A stretch of 64,000 nucleotides of DNA, from NCBI GenBank assembly GCA_038253325.1, contig JBBSHE010000010.1:9144-73143 (forward strand). The letters are read 5' to 3'. How positions within the stretch are numbered: position 1 is the first letter of the stretch; each line of letters starts with the position of its first letter. This document shows, piece by piece, positions 8,820 through 18,089 of the stretch. Position numbers and translations under genes: made by a program. The notes below the pieces were generated by a model, which had not been told where the DNA came from, did not search any database, and saw only the letters and a list, made by a program, of their open reading frames with translations. Source of the stretch: JBBSHE01 sp038253325. GTDB lineage: Bacteria > Actinomycetota > Actinomycetes > Propionibacteriales > Nocardioidaceae.

Positions 8820-10502
8820 TCAAGGGCCGAGGACGGCCCCGTCGCTGGCCGAACCGACGAGCATCGCGTATCGGGCGAACACCCCGCTCGGATAGCGAGG
8901 AGGACGCGGCTCCCAGTCGCGAAGCCGCTCCGCGAAGTCGACATCTGCTGCCTCGATACGCCTGGTGGGCACATCCATCGAGATGAGGTCGCCGTCGCGC
9001 AGGCCGGCCAGGGGGCCGCCGGCGGCGGCCTCCGGAGCGACGTGCCCGACCATGAATCCGTTCGTCGCGCCGCTGAAGCGTCCGTCGGTGACCAGCGCTA
9101 CCGAGTCGCCGAGACCCTTGCCGATAATCGCGCTCGTCACGGCAAGCATCTCGCGCATGCCCGGACCGCCCCGTGGCCCCTCATAGCGGATCACGACGAC
9201 GTCGCCCGGCCCGATCCGGCCACCGATGACGGCCTCGTATGCTTCCTCCTCGGAGTCGAAGATCCGCGCCGGACCGCGGTGGGACGTCATCGTGTGGGCG
9301 GTGATCTTCACCACCGAGCCCTCGGGGGCAAGGTTCCCGCGGAGCACGACCAGGCCGCCTTCCTCCCGCAGCGGCTCCGTGAGCGATACCACGACGTCCT
9401 GCCCGGGCGTTTCGTTCACGTCGCCGACCTCCTCCTCGAGCGAGCGGCCGGTCACCGTCAACGCGGAGCCGTCGACGAAACCACCCTCGAGCAGACGGCG
9501 GAGCAGGACGCCGATCCCGCCCGCCTTGTGCAGGTCTGCCGCGGTGTAGCGACCGCCGGGCAGAAGGTCACAGAGCAGCGGCGTTCGTCTGCTGACCCGG
9601 TCGATGTCGGCCAGCGAGAAGTCGACACGGGCCTCGCGGGCAAGGGCCAACAGGTGCAGCGCCCCGTTCGTGGATCCACCGCTCGCCGCAACCGCTGCGG
9701 TCGCGTTCTCGAAGGCGGCACGCGTGAGGATTCGGCTCGGCCGAAGGTCGTGGTCCAGCGCGTTCATGGCCAGGGACCCCGCGCGCTCGGCGGCGGCCGG
9801 CTTCGACTCGTCGACCGCCGGAATCGAGTTGAGGCCGATCGGCGACAGGCCGATGGCTTCCATGCACATCGACATCGTGTTGGCGGTGAACTGGCCACCA
9901 CAGCATCCGGCACCGGGGCAGGCCACCTGCTCCATCTCGTCGAGATCGTCCTCGCTCATCTTCCCGGCCGCCACCGCTCCGATCGCCTCGAACACCTCGC
10001 CCATCGCGAGGTCCCGGCCCCGAAAGCGGCCAGGCAGAATCGAGCCGCTGTAGAGGATGACGGCCGGCCGGTCGAGGCGGGCGAGCGCCATCGCGGCGGC
10101 CGGGACGGTCTTGTCGCAGCCGACGATGCAGGCCAACGCGTCGAAGTAGTGCCCGTGCGCCACCAGCTCGATCGAGTCGGCGATCACCTCCCGGCTGACG
10201 AGCGACGCCTTCATGCCCTGGGTGCCCATCGTCACGCCGTCGGCGATCGCGATGGTGTTGAACTCCATCGGTGTTCCGCCCGCCGCGCGCACTCCTGCCT
10301 TCACGCGGGTCGCCATCTCGCGGTGGGTGAGGTTGCACGGCATCGTCTCGATCCAGGCGTGGGACACACCGACGATCGGCCGACGCAGGTCCTCAGGTGA
10401 GAAGCCCGTTCCGTACAGATAGGCGCGGGCCGCGGCACGGCTGCGGCCTTCGTACAGCGTGCGGCTGAGCAGCGGCCGATCGGTTGTCTGAGTGGTCGTC
10501 AC
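8820..10502 (-). CDS. ilvD: Dihydroxy-acid dehydratase / IlvD-EDD family dehydratase
   Basis: The protein has 560 residues, the normal length. Iron-sulfur ligands appear in METMPCNLTHRE-like, GCDKTVPAAAM and CPGAGCCGGQFTANTM segments; the substrate loop FNTIAIADGVTMGTQGMK and the C-terminal DGRFSGATNGFMVGH are also present. The family dehydrates either 2,3-dihydroxy-3-methylacids (isoleucine/valine synthesis) or sugar acids such as arabonate, xylonate or gluconate. Sequence alone leans to IlvD, but no other ilv gene is adjacent. The neighbours are an SDR and an aminotransferase under a GntR-type regulator, so a catabolic sugar-acid role is possible. The start is a GTG preceded by AAAGGA at eight bases. 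It is the last gene of its operon, 13 bases after the SDR. Confidence 0.85.
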   Translation of the reverse strand: MTTTQTTDRPLLSRTLYEGRSRAAARAYLYGTGFSPEDLRRPIVGVSHAWIETMPCNLTHREMATRVKAGVRAAGGTPMEFNTIAIADGVTMGTQGMKASLVSREVIADSIELVAHGHYFDALACIVGCDKTVPAAAMALARLDRPAVILYSGSILPGRFRGRDLAMGEVFEAIGAVAAGKMSEDDLDEMEQVACPGAGCCGGQFTANTMSMCMEAIGLSPIGLNSIPAVDESKPAAAERAGSLAMNALDHDLRPSRILTRAAFENATAAVAASGGSTNGALHLLALAREARVDFSLADIDRVSRRTPLLCDLLPGGRYTAADLHKAGGIGVLLRRLLEGGFVDGSALTVTGRSLEEEVGDVNETPGQDVVVSLTEPLREEGGLVVLRGNLAPEGSVVKITAHTMTSHRGPARIFDSEEEAYEAVIGGRIGPGDVVVIRYEGPRGGPGMREMLAVTSAIIGKGLGDSVALVTDGRFSGATNGFMVGHVAPEAAAGGPLAGLRDGDLISMDVPTRRIEAADVDFAERLRDWEPRPPRYPSGVFARYAMLVGSASDGAVLGP

Positions 10503-10515
10503 AGGAGCAGTCCTT

Positions 10516-11286
10516 TCAGTAGATCCGGGCGAGCAGGCCGCCGTCCACGACGACGTCGATACCGCTGAGGTAGCTGGCTTCGTCGGAGGCGAGGAACAGT
10601 GCGACGTTCGCCACGTCGAGCGGCGCGGCGAAGCGGCGCAACGGGTAACGATCGACGATCTCCTGCCGCGCCGCGACCGGGTCAGGTTGGTGTGCGAAGA
10701 ACTCCCGGCCCATCTCGGTGTCGACGTCGCCCGGACAGATCGTGTTGCAGCGGATGTTCTCGGGACCGTGAGCCGTCGCGACCGACCGGCACAACGCGCG
10801 CAGTCCTCCCTTCATCGCTCCGTAAGCGGCCATGTCCGGGTCGCCCACGATGCCGAGCAGGGAAGCAGTGATGATGACCGAGCCGCCACCTCGTTCTCGC
10901 AGTCGAGGCAGTGAGTGTTCGATGCCGAGCGCCACACCTCGGAGGTTCGTCTCGTACAGCCGGCGCCACGCGTCATCGCTCGTCTCGTCGAGACGCCCCA
11001 TGATCTGGACCGCGGCGTTCGCATGCAGGATGTCGAGACCGCCGAATCGAGCGACCGTCTCCTCGACCATCTGGCGGTTTCCGGCTGCGCTCGAGACGTC
11101 CTGCGACACCGCCAGCGCCTGGCCGCCGTTCTGCTCGATCGCACAGGCGATTTTCGCCGCGGCCTCCCCGCGTACGTCTACGCAGGCGACGGCGGCACCC
11201 TCCTCGGCGAATCGGATCGCGCTCGCCTCGCCGATCCCACGGCCGGCGCCGGTGACGATCGCGACCTTGCCGGCCAGCCGCAGCAT
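10516..11286 (-). CDS. SDR family NAD(P)-dependent oxidoreductase
   Basis: The protein has 256 residues, classical SDR length. It has the nucleotide-binding TGAGRGIGEA motif, DV after strand 3, HANAAVQ (the NNAG position, altered to HANA), Ser in ITASLLG, and YGAMKGG in place of YxxxK: Tyr and Lys are both kept. The C-terminus FLASDEASYLSGIDVVVDGG is standard. It should oxidise a hydroxyl or reduce a ketone using NAD(P). The ATG at 11286 overlaps the aminotransferase stop by one base; a GTG lies one codon earlier. Position between an aminotransferase and a dehydratase suggests one step of a shared catabolic route. Confidence 0.9.
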   Translation of the reverse strand: MLRLAGKVAIVTGAGRGIGEASAIRFAEEGAAVACVDVRGEAAAKIACAIEQNGGQALAVSQDVSSAAGNRQMVEETVARFGGLDILHANAAVQIMGRLDETSDDAWRRLYETNLRGVALGIEHSLPRLRERGGGSVIITASLLGIVGDPDMAAYGAMKGGLRALCRSVATAHGPENIRCNTICPGDVDTEMGREFFAHQPDPVAARQEIVDRYPLRRFAAPLDVANVALFLASDEASYLSGIDVVVDGGLLARIY

Positions 11287-12569
11287 CACGCGAGCACTGC
11301 CTTCGCCATCGTGGCGCTCGCGCGCCGTACCGCCTGACGTGTCCGCTCGAGCTCGTCGGGGCCGTGAGCCGTGGACACGTACAGGAGACCGCGTGGGATG
11401 ACGTGCACGCCCTCGTCGAGAAGGGCCTTCGCCAAGGCGCGGTACGCCTGGCCGTCGGCGCGCAGCGTGTCATCGTACGTCTCCACCGGGCTGCTCGCCC
11501 AGAACGCGTACGCCGCGGCGCCCAGCTGGTTGACGGCCAGCGGCAGGTCGTGCTCGGCGGCCTCCTCGCGCAGCATCCCGGCGAAAGCAGTGCCCGTCTC
11601 GTCGAGCTTCGGGTAGATCTCGTCGGCACGGCGCTCGAGCTCTTCGACCGCGGCAAGTGCGGCACTCGCACACACCGGGTTCGCGTTCATGGTCCCGATG
11701 TGCGCGACTCGTCCGGACGCGACCTCCGCCATCACCTCGGCGCTTCCGCAGACGGCACTGATCGGGAAGCCGGAACCCAGTGCCTTGCCCAGGATCGTCA
11801 GGTCAGGAAGTACGCCGTAACGCTGCTGGGCTCCGCCGAGGGCTAGTCGGAAACCCGTGATGACCTCGTCGAAGATGAGCACGGTGCCGTTGCGACGCGT
11901 CAGGTCACGCACTGCCTTCAGGTAGCCCGGGGCGGGAAGAAGGCAGCCACCGTTCACGGCCACCGGCTCCATGATGACCGCTGCGATGGTGGCGTCGAGG
12001 ACACGTTCGAGAGCTCCGATGTCGTTCCACGCACAGACGACGACCGACGATGACGCGAGCGGATCCTGTCCCCCGGTTGCCGGCGAGGCGTCGGAGAGGC
12101 CGGGGACGCCGACCGCGACCGGATCGAGCCAGCCGTGGAAGTGGCCGAGGAACTTCACGACGCGGTTCCGGCCGGTGGCCGCGCGCGCGATCCGGAGCGC
12201 GGCATGGACCGCCTCGCTCCCGCTGCACGAGAATACGCACAACTCGGCGGACGGGACGGTCCGGCAAACGGCCTCGGCCAGCTCGGCCTCCAGGGTGTGG
12301 CAGCCTCCGTATCCCAGCCCGGTCCCGAGCTGGCGCCGGACAGCCGCCAGCACCGGCTGAGGCGAGTGCCCCAGCAGAAGTGGGCCGTAGGCAAGCGCGT
12401 AGTCGACGTACTCGTTGCCGTCGATGTCAGTCATCAGTGGCCCCTGCGCGCTGGCGAACGTGATCGGGACCGGCTGTTGGCCCGCGCGAAACGCCGTCGC
12501 GACACCGCCGGCCAACGAGCGGGTGGCTCGCCGGTTCTGCATTCGAGAGCGAGCGTAACGGTCGGTCAT
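11286..12569 (-). CDS. Class III aminotransferase (glutamate-1-semialdehyde aminomutase-like)
   Basis: The protein has 427 residues. PLP-fold landmarks include CSGSEAVHAALRIARAATGR, KFLGHFHGWLD, IMEPVAVNGG, LIFDEVITGFR and the Schiff-base lysine in LTILGKALGSGFP. The closest named relatives by motif are HemL-type aminomutases and omega-amino-acid aminotransferases. A heme role is unlikely because the gene is in a catabolic operon under a divergent GntR-type regulator, so a transaminase acting on a small amino acid or amino sugar derivative is a better guess. GGGAAG lies about six bases before the ATG. It is the first gene of the aminotransferase-SDR-dehydratase operon. Confidence 0.85.
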   Translation of the reverse strand: MTDRYARSRMQNRRATRSLAGGVATAFRAGQQPVPITFASAQGPLMTDIDGNEYVDYALAYGPLLLGHSPQPVLAAVRRQLGTGLGYGGCHTLEAELAEAVCRTVPSAELCVFSCSGSEAVHAALRIARAATGRNRVVKFLGHFHGWLDPVAVGVPGLSDASPATGGQDPLASSSVVVCAWNDIGALERVLDATIAAVIMEPVAVNGGCLLPAPGYLKAVRDLTRRNGTVLIFDEVITGFRLALGGAQQRYGVLPDLTILGKALGSGFPISAVCGSAEVMAEVASGRVAHIGTMNANPVCASAALAAVEELERRADEIYPKLDETGTAFAGMLREEAAEHDLPLAVNQLGAAAYAFWASSPVETYDDTLRADGQAYRALAKALLDEGVHVIPRGLLYVSTAHGPDELERTRQAVRRASATMAKAVLA

Positions 12570-12637
12570 CTGGGGCTTCCCGTCATCGTTGATCGGTTGG
12601 ACGACCCCACGCTAGCCGCGTTGGGGGGATTGTGGAA

Positions 12638-12654
12638 CAATGCATCAGACATTG
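12638..12654. promoter_or_regulatory. Candidate GntR operator between divergent genes
   Basis: CAATG and CATTG form perfect five-base inverted arms with a seven-base centre. The site is 21 bases upstream of the GntR-type ATG and about 70 bases upstream of the divergent aminotransferase ATG. The position is what an autoregulated divergent operator would need. The short arms make this a weak call. Confidence 0.3.
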
Positions 12655-12674
12655 ACGGAGGAAGGCCTCGAGCG

Positions 12675-13394
12675 ATGTTCAACGACGCACCGGTGGCTCA
12701 GTTGCACCGGGTTTCGACTGTCGAGGCAGTCGCCAACGCCGTTCGGGCACTCATCCTCGACGGAGACCTCGCTCCCGGGACGCAACTTCGAGAGGTCGAG
12801 TTGGCGCGCCACTATGGAGTTGCGCGCCACGGCGTTCGGCTGTCTCTCCACAAGCTCGTCCAGGAGGGACTGCTTCGCCATCACGCGAACCGAGGCCTCT
12901 TCGTGCCCCAGCTGACGGAAGAGGACGTGGCCGATCTGCACACTCTGCGGTGTGCGGTCGAGTCAGAGGCGGTGGCCCGGCTGGCCCGGCAAGGCCAGCC
13001 GCTGGACGGGGTCCACCGAGCCTTCGCGACGCTCGAGCAGATCGCCCCGGAAGCGCCGTGGCGGGACCTGATCATGGCCGATCTGGGGATCCACCGCGCC
13101 GTCGTCGACGCCGTCGGCAGTCCTCGTCTGACTCGCGTGCACGCCTCATTGATCGGCGAACTTCGCCTTGGACTAGCCGCCCTGGCAGAGAAGAGCGAGA
13201 AGCGGCGGACGATCGTCGCCGAGCACCGAGTGCTGATCGACGCAGTCGCAGGAGGCTGTGCTAAGCAGGCGACCGCCCTGCTGCGAGCTCACCTGGCGCA
13301 AGCAGCGCTCGATCTGGCTCAAGCGGTTGCGGTCTCGAAGGACGTCTTGACACACCAAGGCCCGACTGCGAGCCTGCTCGTGGCAGAATCATGA
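12675..13394 (+). CDS. GntR family transcriptional regulator (FadR/FCD type)
   Basis: The protein has 239 residues. An N-terminal winged helix (residues about 10-75) reads VANAVRALILDGDLAPGTQLREVELARHYGVARHGVR in outline, ending with the NRGLFVPQL wing. The FCD ligand-binding domain follows, with DLHTLRCAVESEAV, HRAVVDAVGSPRL and the late EHRVLIDAV and LLRAHL helices that place metal-binding Asp and His residues. The ATG at 12675 is preceded by GGAGGAAGG at about ten bases; the open frame extends much further upstream but through the divergent promoter. It probably represses the aminotransferase-SDR-dehydratase operon and perhaps the importer downstream, in response to a small organic acid. 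Confidence 0.85.
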   Translation: MFNDAPVAQLHRVSTVEAVANAVRALILDGDLAPGTQLREVELARHYGVARHGVRLSLHKLVQEGLLRHHANRGLFVPQLTEEDVADLHTLRCAVESEAVARLARQGQPLDGVHRAFATLEQIAPEAPWRDLIMADLGIHRAVVDAVGSPRLTRVHASLIGELRLGLAALAEKSEKRRTIVAEHRVLIDAVAGGCAKQATALLRAHLAQAALDLAQAVAVSKDVLTHQGPTASLLVAES

Positions 13395-13487
13395 TCTGTC
13401 TTGCAGAAGGGTCCGGAGGTCTTGCTGACCCCTGAACTCAGCATGCGTCCGCTGTCGGCGGGCTCGGCCCGAGAGGAGTGTTGACCT

Positions 13488-15083
13488 ATGACGTCGCAGC
13501 TGACCCGTCGCCAGTTCGTCGTTGGAGCCGGGAGTGCGAGTCTGCTCGTCGCCGCCGGCTGCTCGTCCTCGGAGACTTCGTCCAAGAAACCCCGCTCAAC
13601 GAGCCCGACCGGTGCGCCCAAACGTGGCGGGACGCTGATCATCGCTCAGCCGAGCGACATCCCCGAGCTGGATCCTGCTAACCAGAGCGACTTCGGGCAG
13701 TTGCAGATGTATCAGGCCCCGATGCGTCGAAAGGCGGCGTTCGGGCAGCACGAGATGGACCTCGCCACGGATGTCAAGGTCTCCCCGGACGGCCTCGAGT
13801 ACACCTTGTCGTTTCGGCCGGGCATCACATTCCATGACGGATCGGCCTTCGACGCGAAGGCGTGGGTCGGCTCGATGCAACGCCAAGCGTTCAAGGACAA
13901 CCCGTACCACCAGGGACCCTTCGGCCACTACGTCTCGTTGACCGGCGGCTTTCCCGGCAAGGTGAAGTCCATCGAGACGATCGGTCCCATGACGGCACGA
14001 GTGACGATGAACGAGCCGATCGCCGACCTTGAGTACGCCTTCGCCGACATCGAGTTCGCGGCTGCGATCAACCCGGCGGTGCTCAAGCGGGATCCGCGCC
14101 ATTGGGGTCAACAGCCGACCGGCGCCGGCACCGGGCCATTCAAGTTCACCGAGCGGGTTCCCAACGATCACGTCACGCTCGAGCGGTACGACGGATACTG
14201 GCGCAACGGCCTGCCGTACCTCGACCGGGTCATCTTGACCGTGATGCCCGACTCCGGTGCCCGGGTGCTGGCGCTCAAGTCGGGCAGCATTCAGATGATG
14301 AATGTCGTCGGACCCGAGATCGACCAGCTCAAGGGTGACGAGAACGTCACGCTGCACTCGTTCCCGCCCTATTTCGCCAACTATCTCTCGTTCAACAACG
14401 CCGACCCGATCGTCGGCAAGCCACAGGTCCGTGAGGCGATCAGCCGCGCGATCAATCGCCCGTCACTCGCTGGGCAGTTCCCGTTCGCCAAGGAATACAA
14501 GGTCTTCGGGAGCCTTCCAGGCCTTCCGAGCTACCGCAGCGACCTGCCGTGGTACCCGTACGACCCGAGCGCCGCCAAGAAGCTTCTCGATGCGGCGGGC
14601 TATCCAGGCGGCATCGACGTCACGTTGACATTTGCGACCGGTATACCGCTCGGCGCCGATCCCCAGCTGATGACCCAGGCGCTGCAGGGCCAGCTCGCCG
14701 AGTCGAACATCCGGGTCAAGCTCAACCAGATCGATCCGGCCACGCTCTACCAGTCCTCGTTCGGCCCTCCCGGTCGCAAGCAGTACCCGTACCAGATGGT
14801 CTACAGCCTGTTCGGCAGCGACGGTGACGAGTTCGGGGTGCTGCAATCGTGGACGTCGGCCTCGAACTACGCCGGCTACCACCCGAAATACCTCACGGAA
14901 TTCGAGAAGGCGGCGAACCAGCCGAGTGCACAGGCGCGGGTCAAGGTCTACAAGGACCTCCAGCAGATCCTCTACGACGACGTCGCGTTCGTCCCGCTCG
15001 TGTACACGTCGGTCGTCCAGGCGACGAGGTCGAACGTGCAGAACCTGGTGCCGTATTACCTCGAGACCACCTGGCTCAGCTGA
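13488..15083 (+). CDS. ABC transporter substrate-binding lipoprotein, family 5 (DppA/OppA-like)
   Basis: The protein has 531 residues. The N-terminus has a twin-arginine RRQF motif (Arg7-Arg8), a hydrophobic stretch and a lipobox LVAAGC with Cys25, so it is probably exported and lipid-anchored on the outer face of the membrane. The mature part has the family 5 signature region LSFRPGITFHDGSAFDAKAW and GTGPFKFTERV. It would bind peptides, nickel chelates or oligosaccharide-like ligands. A GAGAGGAG ribosome site precedes the ATG. It begins a five-gene operon with two permeases and two ATPases. Confidence 0.92.
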   Translation: MTSQLTRRQFVVGAGSASLLVAAGCSSSETSSKKPRSTSPTGAPKRGGTLIIAQPSDIPELDPANQSDFGQLQMYQAPMRRKAAFGQHEMDLATDVKVSPDGLEYTLSFRPGITFHDGSAFDAKAWVGSMQRQAFKDNPYHQGPFGHYVSLTGGFPGKVKSIETIGPMTARVTMNEPIADLEYAFADIEFAAAINPAVLKRDPRHWGQQPTGAGTGPFKFTERVPNDHVTLERYDGYWRNGLPYLDRVILTVMPDSGARVLALKSGSIQMMNVVGPEIDQLKGDENVTLHSFPPYFANYLSFNNADPIVGKPQVREAISRAINRPSLAGQFPFAKEYKVFGSLPGLPSYRSDLPWYPYDPSAAKKLLDAAGYPGGIDVTLTFATGIPLGADPQLMTQALQGQLAESNIRVKLNQIDPATLYQSSFGPPGRKQYPYQMVYSLFGSDGDEFGVLQSWTSASNYAGYHPKYLTEFEKAANQPSAQARVKVYKDLQQILYDDVAFVPLVYTSVVQATRSNVQNLVPYYLETTWLS

Positions 15084-15122
15084 CAGAGCAGGGCCTGATC
15101 GGCTGCGGAGAGGCTCGACACG

Positions 15123-16145
15123 ATGATCCGTTTCGGCGTCGGTCGCTTTTTCAGCGGCCTGGTAACCGCCTGGGGAGTCGTGACGGTCACCTTCTTCATT
15201 GTGCGGCTGGTGCCTGGAGATCCCGCATCGGCGATGGCACCTCCCACCGCCACCCCGGCGCAGGTCGACCAGATCAGGAACTACCTCGGGCTCGGCGACC
15301 CGCTCTGGGTGCAGTACGGGACGTTCCTGAACCACCTCGTCCACCTCGACCTGGGCACGTCGATCCGAACCAACCAGCCGGTCCTCTCCGACCTCGTCGA
15401 CCGCTTTCCCGCGACCATCGAGCTGGCGGTCGCGGCGATGCTGCTCGAGATCCTGATCGCGATCCCCATCGGCACGATCGCGGCTGTCAAGCGCAACCGG
15501 CCCTTTGACCACGTCGCTCGGCTCGGGTCGCTCATCGGCGTCGGCATCCCGGTCTTCTGGATGGCGCTGATGGCCCTGTGGCTGTTCGCGTACAAGCTGA
15601 AGGTCCTGCCACTCGGGGGACAGTTGGACATCGGCACCACCGTCGACCGGCACACGGGGCTCGTGGTCGTGGACGCGCTGATCGACGGGCGCCTCGATGT
15701 CGCGGGCAGCGCGTTGCAGCACCTGCTCCTTCCGGCTGTCATCCTGGCCATCCCCTCGATGGCCTTCTGGACCCGGCTGATGCGTGGCAGCATGCTCGAG
15801 GTCCTCGGTACCGACCACGTCCGTACGGCGCGGGCGAAGGGGCTGACCAGCCGCCGGGTCGTTGTCAGACATGGCGTCCGGAATGCGCTCAACCCCGTGA
15901 TCACCTCGCTTGGACTCGATCTGGTCGCTCTGCTGTCCGGCGTCATCTTCATCGAGAACGTCTTCGCCTGGCCCGGCGTCGGCAACTACATCTTCAGTTC
16001 GATCCAGACGCGCGACTACCCCGTCGTGCAAGGATCGGTCATCCTCATCACGTTGCTGTACGTCACGGTCAATACGATCGTCGACGTGATCCAGGCCGTT
16101 CTCGATCCGCGCATCCGTCCCGGACTGCAGGGACAGCCCGCATGA
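15123..16145 (+). CDS. ABC transporter permease (DppB/OppB-like)
   Basis: The protein has 340 residues with about six membrane spans. The first span begins at residue 9, followed by the periplasmic loop PGDPASAMAPP, which is typical of DppB-type proteins. The cytoplasmic coupling segment is EVLGTDHVRTARAKGL, the EAA loop that contacts the ATPases, and a C-terminal VENVFAWPG-like stretch (IENVFAWPGVGNYIF) is present. GGAGAGG precedes the ATG by nine bases. It lies 39 bases after the binding-protein gene and 16 bases before the second permease. Confidence 0.92.
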   Translation: MIRFGVGRFFSGLVTAWGVVTVTFFIVRLVPGDPASAMAPPTATPAQVDQIRNYLGLGDPLWVQYGTFLNHLVHLDLGTSIRTNQPVLSDLVDRFPATIELAVAAMLLEILIAIPIGTIAAVKRNRPFDHVARLGSLIGVGIPVFWMALMALWLFAYKLKVLPLGGQLDIGTTVDRHTGLVVVDALIDGRLDVAGSALQHLLLPAVILAIPSMAFWTRLMRGSMLEVLGTDHVRTARAKGLTSRRVVVRHGVRNALNPVITSLGLDLVALLSGVIFIENVFAWPGVGNYIFSSIQTRDYPVVQGSVILITLLYVTVNTIVDVIQAVLDPRIRPGLQGQPA

Positions 16146-16161
16146 CGACGGCGGTGCACCA

Positions 16162-17073
16162 ATGAGCGTCGGTGAGCCGGTCCCCGTGGGGGACGGGCTC
16201 GCTCCGACGGAAAGGCTGCGCCGGGGCGGCCCGTTGGTCACAGAGCTGCGCTATGTGCTGCGCCACTCGCGAAGCGTCCAGATCGGCCTCGCCATCGTTG
16301 TTCTGCTGCTGCTCGCCGGCCTGTTGGCTCCGCTCTTGACCTCCTACGCCCCCGACAAGATCGACCTGTCGAACACCCTCAAGCCCCCGTCGCACTCGCA
16401 TCTGCTCGGGACCGACGAGCTCGGGCGCGATGAATTCACCCGCATCCTCTACGCGGCGCGAGTCTCCATGGTCGTCGGTCTGGCCGCGGTAGCGATCTCG
16501 AACATCCTGGGTGTCGTGTTCGGGCTTGTCGCCGGTTACGCCGGGGGGTTCGTCGACAACGTGATCATGCGCGCGATGGATGGCATCCTGGCCTTCCCGG
16601 CCCTGCTCCTCGCGTTGCTCGTCATCTCAGTGCTGGGGCCCGGCCTCTTCAAGATCCTCGTCGCGTTCGGAATCGCGTTCGCTCCGGCGAATGCCCGGCT
16701 GCTGCGCTCGATGGTGGTGTCCGTCCGCCAGAACGAGTACGTCCTGGCCGCGCAGGCGCTTGGCGCGTCACATACCAGGATCATGGTGCGTTACGTGTTG
16801 CCCAACGCCGTCTCCCCACTGATCGTCTCGGCGTCGTTGGGCATGGGATTCGTGATCATCGGACTCGCCGGTCTGGGTTTTCTGGGGCTGGGAGCGCAGC
16901 CGCCGACCGCTGAATGGGGGGCCATGCTGAGCGGCAGCCAGGCGCGCTTCTTCACCGCGCCGTGGCTCCTGATCTCACCCGGGGGGATGATCTTGACGGC
17001 GGTCGTCGGCTACCTGCTGCTAGGCGACGGCCTGCGAGATGCGCTCGACCCGCGGCTGCGACAATCGAAATGA
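16162..17073 (+). CDS. ABC transporter permease (DppC/OppC-like)
   Basis: The protein has 303 residues. It has the N-terminal OppC-type cytoplasmic segment and first span (QIGLAIVVLLLLAGLLAP), then HLLGTDELGRDEFTRILY, the hallmark of DppC/OppC proteins, followed by five spans and the EAA loop NEYVLAAQALGASHTRI. It pairs with the preceding permease to form the membrane channel. Its stop overlaps the ATG of the first ATPase (ATGA). Confidence 0.92.
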   Translation: MSVGEPVPVGDGLAPTERLRRGGPLVTELRYVLRHSRSVQIGLAIVVLLLLAGLLAPLLTSYAPDKIDLSNTLKPPSHSHLLGTDELGRDEFTRILYAARVSMVVGLAAVAISNILGVVFGLVAGYAGGFVDNVIMRAMDGILAFPALLLALLVISVLGPGLFKILVAFGIAFAPANARLLRSMVVSVRQNEYVLAAQALGASHTRIMVRYVLPNAVSPLIVSASLGMGFVIIGLAGLGFLGLGAQPPTAEWGAMLSGSQARFFTAPWLLISPGGMILTAVVGYLLLGDGLRDALDPRLRQSK

Positions 17074-18089
17074 CGGGGACGCAGACAGACACCGAGCTGC
17101 TCCGTCTCGAGAACCTCCGCACGTGGTTCCACACCCGGTCTGGGGTGGTGCGTGCCGTGGACGGTGTGGATCTCAGCGTCGCAGAAGGCCAGACGGTGTG
17201 CCTGGTTGGGGAGTCGGGCTGCGGAAAGAGCATCACCGCACTCTCGATCATGCGCCTGGTCGATCCGCCGGGCCGCATCGAGCCCGACAGCCGAATGTTC
17301 TTCCGAGGCCGAAACATGCTCAGCCTGTCCGGCGACGACTTCCGGCACGTCCGCGGCAGCGAGATCGCGATGATCTTTCAGGAGCCGATGAGCTCACTCA
17401 ACCCGCTCTATCCCGTCGGCGCGCAGATCGCGGAGGCGATCAGCGCTCATCACGACGTGCGCCGTGGAAAGGCCATGACGCGGGCCATCGAATTGCTGGA
17501 CATGGTGGGGATTCCGTCTCCGAGAAGCCGTGCCCGGGAGTACCCGCACCAGATGTCCGGTGGGATGCGTCAGCGCGTGATGATCGCGATGGCGCTCTCC
17601 AACGAGCCGAAGCTGCTGATCGCCGATGAGCCCACGACCGCTCTCGACGTCACGATCCAGGCGCAGATCCTCGATCTCCTCGAACAGCTACGGGATAGCT
17701 TGCAGATGGCCATGCTGTTGATCACGCACGACCTCGGTGTCGTCGCCGAGATGGCGGACGACGTGAATGTCATGTACGCGGGCCGGATCGTCGAACATGG
17801 GCCCGTCACCGACATCTTCGCGCATCCCCAGCATCCGTACACGGAGGCACTGCTCCACTCGATGCCCGTGCTCGGGATGACGCAGGACGAGCCGCTCGAG
17901 GTCATCCGGGGCATGGTGCCCAACCCACTGGCGTGGTCAGAGGGCTGCCGGTTCGCGCCACGTTGCGACCATGCCTTCGAGCGATGCAGCGAAGACCCGC
18001 CACTGATGCCTGCTGGGCGCCAGCAGTCGGCTTGCTGGCTGTGCGAGTCAGGTCCCCGGAGTTCGTCAGGTGTGGAGGTGACCGCGTGA
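17070..18089 (+). CDS. ABC transporter ATP-binding protein (DppD/OppD-like)
   Basis: The protein has 339 residues. Walker A is GESGCGKSI near residue 48, the signature motif is SGGMRQRV, and Walker B with the catalytic Glu is LLIADEPTTALD. The C-terminal oligopeptide-type extension contains a Cys cluster (CRFAPRCDHAFERC), which in relatives can hold an iron-sulfur centre. The ATG at 17070 overlaps the permease stop. It supplies one half of the ATPase pair. Confidence 0.93.
   Translation: MTGTQTDTELLRLENLRTWFHTRSGVVRAVDGVDLSVAEGQTVCLVGESGCGKSITALSIMRLVDPPGRIEPDSRMFFRGRNMLSLSGDDFRHVRGSEIAMIFQEPMSSLNPLYPVGAQIAEAISAHHDVRRGKAMTRAIELLDMVGIPSPRSRAREYPHQMSGGMRQRVMIAMALSNEPKLLIADEPTTALDVTIQAQILDLLEQLRDSLQMAMLLITHDLGVVAEMADDVNVMYAGRIVEHGPVTDIFAHPQHPYTEALLHSMPVLGMTQDEPLEVIRGMVPNPLAWSEGCRFAPRCDHAFERCSEDPPLMPAGRQQSACWLCESGPRSSSGVEVTA

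Noticed and set aside
14463..16241. Minus-strand open frame of 592 codons opposite the binding-protein and permease genes
   Set aside because: Charged low-complexity product without domains, antisense to clear ABC transporter genes.
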